DNA of 6,199 nucleotides from Pseudomonadota bacterium (lineage in GTDB: Bacteria > Pseudomonadota > Gammaproteobacteria > Competibacterales > Competibacteraceae): NCBI GenBank assembly GCA_018262135.1, contig JAGTSD010000116.1, positions 1 to 6,199 of the forward strand, read 5' to 3'. The notes below the pieces were generated by a model. That model saw only the letters and a program-made list of their open reading frames with translations, made no database searches and was not told where the DNA came from. Position 1 is the first letter of the stretch. Each line of letters starts with the position of its first letter. The position numbers and the translations under genes were made by a program. Below are positions 1-4,034 of the stretch, piece after piece.

Positions 1-144
1 GATCCTGAGGCGCCGCTGACGCCGATCGAACTGATCGCCAAGGCACGGATGTTGATGATTTACGGGGGGGTGGACAAACCGGATCGGTTGATTGATGCGA
101 TCCTCGCCCTGTCCGATGATGAATCGCTGCCAGAATTGCCTTGA
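1..144 (+). CDS. 3' end of an unrecognised protein gene (partial)
   Basis: Frame 1 is open from the first base to a TGA at 142-144 and gives the last 47 residues of a protein that begins left of the window. The visible tail starts DPEAPLTPIELIAKARM and ends in an acidic stretch (SDDESLPELP). It is probably helical, with no membrane segment, cysteines or catalytic motif that I can name. Codons are GC-rich at third positions, as in the glg genes, which supports real coding. The 7-G run at 64-70 is read in frame as part of Tyr-Gly-Gly-Val. The gene runs towards the glg cluster and is convergent with glgX. No terminator follows directly; the first one downstream is at 334-361, so the gene may have a long 3' UTR. 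I do not recognise the family and assign no function. Confidence 0.6.
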   Translation, partial: DPEAPLTPIELIAKARMLMIYGGVDKPDRLIDAILALSDDESLPELP

Positions 145-190
145 AAGTCATCACACTTCCGCAATGCAGCAAAATTTTCGGGCATAACCA

Positions 191-248
191 GTTGTTTTTC
201 AAAAAAAATGTTGTTTTTTGGCAAAAAACAACGAAAATTAGTTTTTTT
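191..248. other. Phased A/T tracts, predicted curved DNA
   Basis: Six A- or T-runs of 4-8 bases lie at 195-199, 201-208, 214-219, 223-228, 234-237 and 242-248. The centres of the last five are about 9-12 bases apart, close to one helical turn. Phased A-tracts are known to bend DNA, and such blocks upstream of a -10 element often act as UP-like or nucleoid-protein (H-NS, IHF, Fis) binding regions. The block ends just upstream of the predicted promoter and contrasts sharply with the GC-rich flanks. The bending is inferred from spacing only. Confidence 0.5.
210..232. repeat. Perfect 10-bp inverted repeat, possible operator
   Basis: GTTGTTTTTT at 210-219 and AAAAAACAAC at 223-232 are perfect reverse complements separated by GGC. 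A further partial copy of the left arm, GTTGTTTTT, lies at 191-199 in direct orientation. An outer pair, AATTTTCG at 173-180 and CGAAAATT at 232-239, nests around it. The repeat would lie about 45-67 bases upstream of the predicted transcription start, a plausible place for an activator or repressor. As RNA the stem would be mostly A-U and weak, and it is not followed directly by a U-run, so I do not call it a terminator. Confidence 0.45.
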
Positions 249-270
249 GCTCTAAATTTCCTGCTAAGAT
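242..270 (+). promoter_or_regulatory. Extended -10 promoter for the small RNA candidate
   Basis: TGC at 262-264 followed by TAAGAT at 265-270 forms an extended -10 element with 4 of 6 matches to TATAAT plus the upstream TG. A good -35 is missing: the hexamer at the 17-base spacer position (242-247) is TTTTTT. Extended -10 promoters can work without a strong -35, and the AT-rich, probably bent DNA upstream could replace it. Predicted transcription starts near 276-278, exactly at the base of the 5' hairpin of the RNA candidate. Confidence 0.45.
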
Positions 271-276
271 GGCTCT

Positions 277-361
277 CGCGTGGCAGGCGTTTCTTCTCCT
301 CTGTCTGCCGCGCATCCTCCTTTGGTGGTTTTTGGCCGGGCACCTTTGCCCGGCCTTTTTT
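277..361 (+). ncRNA. Candidate small regulatory RNA with anti-Shine-Dalgarno motifs
   Basis: Three parts stand in the order expected of a free-standing bacterial small RNA of about 85 nt. First is a 5' hairpin: 278-289 pairs with 302-313 over 12 bp (nine Watson-Crick, three G-U), closing a 12-base loop at 290-301 made only of U and C. Second is an unpaired stretch, 314-333, holding UCCUCCUUU at 315-323, which resembles the anti-Shine-Dalgarno end of 16S rRNA. Third is a strong intrinsic terminator at 334-361. A fitting promoter lies directly upstream. C/U-rich loops and linkers of this kind are known in small RNAs that block ribosome binding sites, such as the CUCCUCCC 'cuckoo' RNAs of Rhizobiales and S. 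aureus RsaE. I recognise no named family. The alternative is that this is only the 3' UTR and terminator of the gene ending at 144. Confidence 0.5.
334..361 (+). terminator. Strong rho-independent terminator
   Basis: GGCCGGGCA at 334-342 and TGCCCGGCC at 347-355 form a perfect 9-bp GC-rich stem with a CCTT loop, followed at once by six T residues at 356-361. It works for plus-strand transcripts only. On the minus strand the stem is followed by AAAAACC rather than a U-run, so it should not stop glgX transcripts by the intrinsic route. It ends 25 bases before the glgX stop codon. It serves the small RNA candidate, the upstream gene, or both. Confidence 0.9.
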
Positions 362-386
362 ATTTCAGACCCCCCCTAACGGACCT

Positions 387-2543
387 TCAATCAGACGGGA
401 TAGCGGATTCATCGCACCGGTGCCGCAGCAACACCAGCGACCGGCCCTGCGCCGGATAGGGATCTTCGGAGGGATGCTGGAACCCCTCGGTCGGCTGACC
501 ATGAGGCAGCGCGGTATCCAACACCACCTCGAACAGCGTTCCATCGCGCAGCGCCGGCAATACGAATGGGATTTCCTCGTGATGCGCGTTGCACAGCAGC
601 AGAAAATCATCATCCGTCAGCGCATGACCGCGCTCGTCCCATTCCTGAAGACCCGCTCCCGGTAGATATAAACCCAGACAGCGGGCGTAATCGTGGGTCC
701 ATTCGTCGTCGTTGATTTCGCGTCCGTCGGGATTGAACCAAAGAATGTCGCGGACTCCGTCGCCGTGGATGCCCCGGAAGAAATGCTGGCGGCGAAAGGT
801 GGGATGCTGTTTTCGGATCTGAATCAGGCGCTGGGTGAAGGCCAGCAGTTCCCGGTTCTCCCGCAACCAGGCGATATCCCAATCGAACCAACTGATTTCA
901 TTGTCCTGGCAATAGGCGTTGTTGTTACCGCGCTGGGTGCGGCCCACCTCGTCGCCGGCCAGCAGCATCGGCACGCCCTGCGACAACAGCAGCGTTGCCA
1001 GGAAATTGCGCCGCTGGTGCAGCCGTTGTGCGATCACTTCCGGGTCCGTGGTATCGCCCTCCACCCCGCAGTTCCAACTGCGATTGTGCGACTCGCCATC
1101 CTGATTGTCTTCCCCGTTGGCTACGTTATGGCGCTCGTTGTAACTGACCAGATCGTACAGGGTAAAACCATCGTGGGCAGTGACGAAGTTGATGCTGGCG
1201 CAAGGCTGGCGGCCGTTGTGCTCGTACAGATCGGCGGAACCGGTCAGCCGGTAGGCCAGTTCGCCGATCAGTCCGCCTTCGCCGCGCCAGTAGTCGCGCA
1301 CCACGTCGCGATACTTGCCGTTCCACTCGCTCCAGCTCGCCGGGAACTGACCCACCTGATAGCCGCCCTCCCCCGTATCCCACGGCTCGGCGATCAATTT
1401 CACCCGCGCCAGCACCGGGTCCTGCTGGACGACGTCCATGAAGGTACCGGCCTGGTTTACCTGGCCATCCGCTGCCCGCGCCAGCGCGGCGGCCAGATCG
1501 AAGCGGAACCCGTCCACATGCATCTCGGTCACCCAGTAGCGCAGGCTGTCCATGACCATTTGCAGCACGCGCGGGTGCGCCGTATTCAGGGTGTTGCCGC
1601 AGCCGGTGTAGTCCATGTAGTAACGCGGATGATCGGGCGCCAGCCGATAATAGACCGCGTTGTCAATGCCGCGAAAGCACAGAGTCGGACCGAGATGGTT
1701 GCCTTCGGCAGTGTGATTGTACACCACGTCGAGGATCACTTCGATGCCGGCCGAGTGCAGGCTCTTGACCATGCTCTTGAATTCGCTCACCGGCTGGTCG
1801 GTGGCCGCATAGCGCGGATCGGGTGCGAAATAGCCGATGGGACTGTAACCCCAGTAATTGCGCAAGCCCCGGTCGAGCAGGTGGCGCTCGTCCACGAAGC
1901 ACTGGATCGGCAGCAATTCCACCGCCGTCACGCCGAGCGCCTTCAGATAATCAATCACCGGCCCGCAGGCCAGGCCAGCATACGTACCACGCAAATGGGG
2001 CGGCACATCGGGGTAGCGCATGGTGAAGCCGCGCACGTGCAGCTCGTAGAGCAGCGTATCGCGCCAGGACGTGTGCGGGGACCGGTCGTCACCCCAGAAG
2101 AAGGCGGCGTCCACCACCTGACATTTCGGCATCCCCGGCGCACTGTTGCGGGTGTTGAAGCTGAAATCTTCGTTGCGGCCGCCGATCCGATAGCCGAACT
2201 GGGCGTCGCTCCACTGGAGCTGGCTCACGATGCTGTTGGCGTAGGGATCGAGCAGCAGCTTGTGGGCGTTGAAGCGATGACCCGCATCCGGCTGGTAAGG
2301 GCCATGCACCCGATAGCCGTATAACAACCCGGGGCGGGCTTCCGGCAAATAGCCATGCCAGACGCCGCCAGTCCGCTCGCGCAGCGGAATCTGAGCGACC
2401 TCCTGCTTGCCCCTGGCATCAAACAGGCACAACGTCACCTGCTCGGCGTGCGCCGAGAACAGGGCGAAGTTGACGCCTTCCCCATCCCACGTGGCCCCCA
2501 GCGGATAAGGCCGGCCCGGCCAGACGGTCATAGTGGATTTCAT
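387..2543 (-). CDS. glgX: Glycogen debranching enzyme GlgX (isoamylase type)
   Basis: This 718-residue GH13 (subfamily 11) enzyme hydrolyses alpha-1,6 linkages of the short branches left on phosphorylase limit dextrin, releasing maltotetraose-type stubs in the cytoplasm. The N-terminus (WPGRPYPLGATWDG, then VNFALFSAHAEQVTLCLFD) is a CBM48 domain over roughly residues 5-100. The catalytic barrel shows region I DVVYNH (about 272-277), the nucleophile Asp349 in FRFDLA, the acid/base Glu386 in LIAEPWD and the third acidic residue Asp458 in TAHDGFTL. The GlgX signature NVANGEDNQDGESHNRSWNCG follows in two parts (NGEDNQDG, then SHNRSWNCG). A C-terminal beta domain ends the protein, and all catalytic residues are present. 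I chose the ATG at 2543 because AGGGG sits 8 bases upstream. An in-frame TTG six codons earlier lacks such a site, and the ATG four codons later has none. It is the last gene of the cluster, 69 bases after glgC. Confidence 0.95.
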   Translation of the reverse strand: MKSTMTVWPGRPYPLGATWDGEGVNFALFSAHAEQVTLCLFDARGKQEVAQIPLRERTGGVWHGYLPEARPGLLYGYRVHGPYQPDAGHRFNAHKLLLDPYANSIVSQLQWSDAQFGYRIGGRNEDFSFNTRNSAPGMPKCQVVDAAFFWGDDRSPHTSWRDTLLYELHVRGFTMRYPDVPPHLRGTYAGLACGPVIDYLKALGVTAVELLPIQCFVDERHLLDRGLRNYWGYSPIGYFAPDPRYAATDQPVSEFKSMVKSLHSAGIEVILDVVYNHTAEGNHLGPTLCFRGIDNAVYYRLAPDHPRYYMDYTGCGNTLNTAHPRVLQMVMDSLRYWVTEMHVDGFRFDLAAALARAADGQVNQAGTFMDVVQQDPVLARVKLIAEPWDTGEGGYQVGQFPASWSEWNGKYRDVVRDYWRGEGGLIGELAYRLTGSADLYEHNGRQPCASINFVTAHDGFTLYDLVSYNERHNVANGEDNQDGESHNRSWNCGVEGDTTDPEVIAQRLHQRRNFLATLLLSQGVPMLLAGDEVGRTQRGNNNAYCQDNEISWFDWDIAWLRENRELLAFTQRLIQIRKQHPTFRRQHFFRGIHGDGVRDILWFNPDGREINDDEWTHDYARCLGLYLPGAGLQEWDERGHALTDDDFLLLCNAHHEEIPFVLPALRDGTLFEVVLDTALPHGQPTEGFQHPSEDPYPAQGRSLVLLRHRCDESAIPSD

Positions 2544-2551
2544 CGGCAATG

Positions 2552-2556
2552 CCCCT
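2552..2556 (-). promoter_or_regulatory. glgX ribosome binding site (decides the start)
   Basis: AGGGG on the minus strand lies 8 bases before the ATG at 2543. It supports that codon over the upstream TTG at 2561 and the downstream ATG at 2531. It sits just after the intercistronic hairpin, so the hairpin could affect access to it. Confidence 0.6.
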
Positions 2557-2559
2557 GCC

Positions 2560-2601
2560 AAGAAAGCATCAGGCGCCAGGGTTTCAGCCGGCGCCTGATG
2601 C
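2560..2601 (-). terminator. Intercistronic hairpin, possible attenuator between glgC and glgX
   Basis: On the minus strand GCATCAGGCGCC (2601-2590) pairs perfectly over 12 bp with GGCGCCTGATGC (2577-2566), closing a 12-base loop. The stem begins 11 bases after the glgC stop codon and is followed by TTTCTT (2565-2560), a short, broken U-run. The strong stem with a poor U-run suggests a leaky terminator, or a 3' stabilising or processing stem that sets the glgX level below glgC. The glgX ribosome binding site starts four bases later. Confidence 0.5.
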
Positions 2602-2610
2602 CTGATGCCT
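2594..2610. repeat. Short tandem repeat CCTGATG x 2
   Basis: CCTGATG occurs at 2594-2600 and again at 2601-2607, followed by a partial CCT. The first copy is part of one arm of the intercistronic hairpin. The second copy lies between the hairpin and the glgC stop and could offer a shifted, shorter pairing. It looks like a local slippage duplication. Confidence 0.5.
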
Positions 2611-2612
2611 CA

Positions 2613-3845
2613 TTACTCGCTAAACGCATGCATGGCGACGCTGACTTCGCCGGGTCCGACCACCGTCACGCCGCCTTCCGTGACCTTATACCGGCGCCGG
2701 TCGAGTTCGGGATCGTAACCAATGCGCGTGCCGGCCTCGACGACGTTGTAGTTACCGATGATGGCCCGCCGCAGCCGGGCGCCGCGCTTGATGTGGACAT
2801 AGTCCTGAACGATGCAATCCTCGATCTCCACATCATCCTCGATGATGACCTCGCGGCGAATGATGGAGTTGCTGATGGCGGCTCCCTGCACCAGCGAACC
2901 GGCGGCGACTACGCTGTTATGCAGCCTGGCATCGAGCATGCGCGCGACCGGTCCCTGATAGTTACTGGAAAAGATCCGCCATTGCGGGTTGAAGACATCG
3001 AAGCGCGGCGTCAACCCCAGCAGGTCCTGATGGGCGCTGAAGTAGGCGTCCAGCGTCCCGACATCGCGCCAGTAGGCCGGTTCTTCGTAGGGCTTCGTCC
3101 CCGGCACCTTGTTGGAGGCAAAATCGTAGGCGAACAACCGGTGGGTTTCCATCAGCGCCGGCAGCACGTTCTGGCCGAAGTCGTGCTCGCCCCGCTCGTT
3201 GGCCGCCTTGAGCGCTTCGACCAGCACCTTGGCGTCGAACAGATAATTGCCCATCGAGGCATAGGCGCGGGTGGGATCTGACGGCATCGGCGTCGGATTG
3301 GCGGGCTTTTCCTGGAACTCGTTCACCCGGCCGGCGTGGTCGGCGACGATGACGCCGAATCCCTTGGCATCGGCAACCGGTACCGGCAGCGCCGCCACGG
3401 TCACGTCGGCTTCCCGCTCGCGGTGGAAATCCACCATCTGGCGGAGATCCATCCGATAGACGTGATCGGCGCCGAATACCAGCACCAGATCGGGATTGTG
3501 CAACTGAATCAGATTGAGGTTCTGGTAGACGGCGTCAGCGGTGCCCTGGAACCAGTCGCCGCCGCGCCTCATCTGCGGGGGCACCACCGTTACGAACTCC
3601 TCGTTGCGCATCGGCGACACTACCCACGCCTTGCGGACGTGCTCGATCAGGGACTGCGACTTGTACTGCACCAGCAGGTAAATCGCCTGAATGTTGGAGT
3701 TGAGGAGGTTGCTGAGCACGAAGTCCACGATGCGGTAGCGGCTACCAAACGGCAACGAGGGCTTGGAATTTTCCGAAGTCAGCGGGCTCAGGCGCGAACC
3801 CTCGCCGCCGGCCATCACAATCGCAAGAATTTTCGGTTGTTTCAT
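2613..3845 (-). CDS. glgC: Glucose-1-phosphate adenylyltransferase (ADP-glucose pyrophosphorylase)
   Basis: This 410-residue enzyme makes ADP-glucose and pyrophosphate from ATP and glucose-1-phosphate, the committed step of bacterial glycogen synthesis. The N-terminal nucleotidyltransferase domain shows the nucleotide loop MAGGEGSRLSPLT (11-23), FGSRYRIVDF (33-42), GTADAVYQN (101-109), the metal and catalytic Asp127 in GADHVY, the sugar-phosphate lysine Lys180 in FQEKP and YWRDVGT (258-264). From about residue 300 a left-handed beta-helix follows, with hexapeptide-like turns (VVAAGSLV, AAISNSII, VIIEDDVEIEDCIV). Length and domains are complete. The ATG has AAGGA 9 bases upstream and overlaps the stop codon of the upstream remnant as ATGA. 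Several motifs (GADHVYRMD, SMGNY, YWRDVGTLDA) recall the actinobacterial type more than E. coli GlgC. The E. coli activator residues Lys39-Arg40 align by eye with Glu25-Asn26. Confidence 0.95.
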   Translation of the reverse strand: MKQPKILAIVMAGGEGSRLSPLTSENSKPSLPFGSRYRIVDFVLSNLLNSNIQAIYLLVQYKSQSLIEHVRKAWVVSPMRNEEFVTVVPPQMRRGGDWFQGTADAVYQNLNLIQLHNPDLVLVFGADHVYRMDLRQMVDFHREREADVTVAALPVPVADAKGFGVIVADHAGRVNEFQEKPANPTPMPSDPTRAYASMGNYLFDAKVLVEALKAANERGEHDFGQNVLPALMETHRLFAYDFASNKVPGTKPYEEPAYWRDVGTLDAYFSAHQDLLGLTPRFDVFNPQWRIFSSNYQGPVARMLDARLHNSVVAAGSLVQGAAISNSIIRREVIIEDDVEIEDCIVQDYVHIKRGARLRRAIIGNYNVVEAGTRIGYDPELDRRRYKVTEGGVTVVGPGEVSVAMHAFSE

Positions 3846-4024
3846 CGCAGCACATCCTTCGTTTCGATTAAGAGCATTTCACACAAACCCCCGAGCGGAA
3901 TCAGGGCCCGGTCGGGGCGGTTATCCAGTTCGCAGCTTTGTTCGTAGCGGGTTTTTTCCAGGGTGAACCACTTCCGCAGGGCCGTTGGGAGCCGTCCGAC
4001 TTACAGCCAGATCTCGGCCCTCAT
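3842..4024 (-). pseudogene. Remnant of a trehalose synthase-maltokinase (treS-mak) gene
   Basis: Between glgE and glgC the minus strand carries an ATG at 4024, seven codons (MRAEIWL) and a TAA at 4003-4001. In the same frame 52 further open codons then run to a TGA at 3844-3842, which overlaps the glgC start as ATGA. The 52 residues include WFTLEKTRYE, CELDNRPD and IPLGGL. From memory of the family, the end of TreS-maltokinase fusions reads roughly LEKA.YE..YEL.NRPDW..IPL.G, so this looks like that C-terminus with several consensus residues altered (LEKT, NRPDR). An intact gene would be over 1,000 codons. The simplest reading is an internal deletion that kept the start region and the last ~5%. 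TreS-maltokinase turns trehalose into maltose and then maltose-1-phosphate for GlgE, matching the location. A different small ORF with one stop cannot be excluded. Confidence 0.6.
3855..3859 (-). promoter_or_regulatory. glgC ribosome binding site within the remnant
   Basis: AAGGA lies 9 bases before the glgC ATG and inside the final codons of the treS-mak remnant. With the ATGA overlap, this suggests that glgC was once translationally coupled to the now-broken gene. Confidence 0.6.
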
Positions 4025-4028
4025 CCGG

Positions 4029-4034
4029 CCTCCT
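4029..4034 (-). promoter_or_regulatory. Orphan ribosome binding site overlapping the glgE stop
   Basis: AGGAGG, a full-strength Shine-Dalgarno sequence, begins on the last base of the glgE TGA and stands 4 bases before the ATG at 4024, slightly close. The ATG now opens only seven codons before a TAA. Its quality implies that a real gene once started here. Confidence 0.5.

Noticed and set aside
210..248. AT-rich inverted repeat as a terminator of the gene ending at 144
   Set aside because: The stem is nearly all A-U and weak, and the T-run at 242-248 is ten bases past the stem rather than directly after it.
239..316. 25-codon minus-strand frame preceded by AAAGGAGG
   Set aside because: The Shine-Dalgarno-like sequence abuts the ATG with no spacing and is the reverse complement of the small RNA's UCCUCC motif; the peptide is Arg-rich with no support.
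141..665. Plus-strand open frame of 174 codons starting with TTG
   Set aside because: It crosses the AT-rich promoter region, the terminator at 334-361 and the 3' end of glgX, which is incompatible with a real gene.
693..2324. Long plus-strand open frame opposite glgX (543 codons)
   Set aside because: It lies antisense to a gene with complete GH13 catalytic motifs. Its translation is rich in His, Val, Ala and Arg with no domain, a usual by-product of GC-rich codon bias.
2355..3281. Plus-strand open frame of 308 codons across the glgX-glgC junction
   Set aside because: It is antisense to both clear genes, has no recognisable motif and no convincing ribosome binding site.
4001..4024. MRAEIWL as a regulatory leader peptide for glgC
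   Set aside because: There is no run of regulatory codons and no terminator/antiterminator pair before glgC; a leftover start of a deleted gene explains it better.
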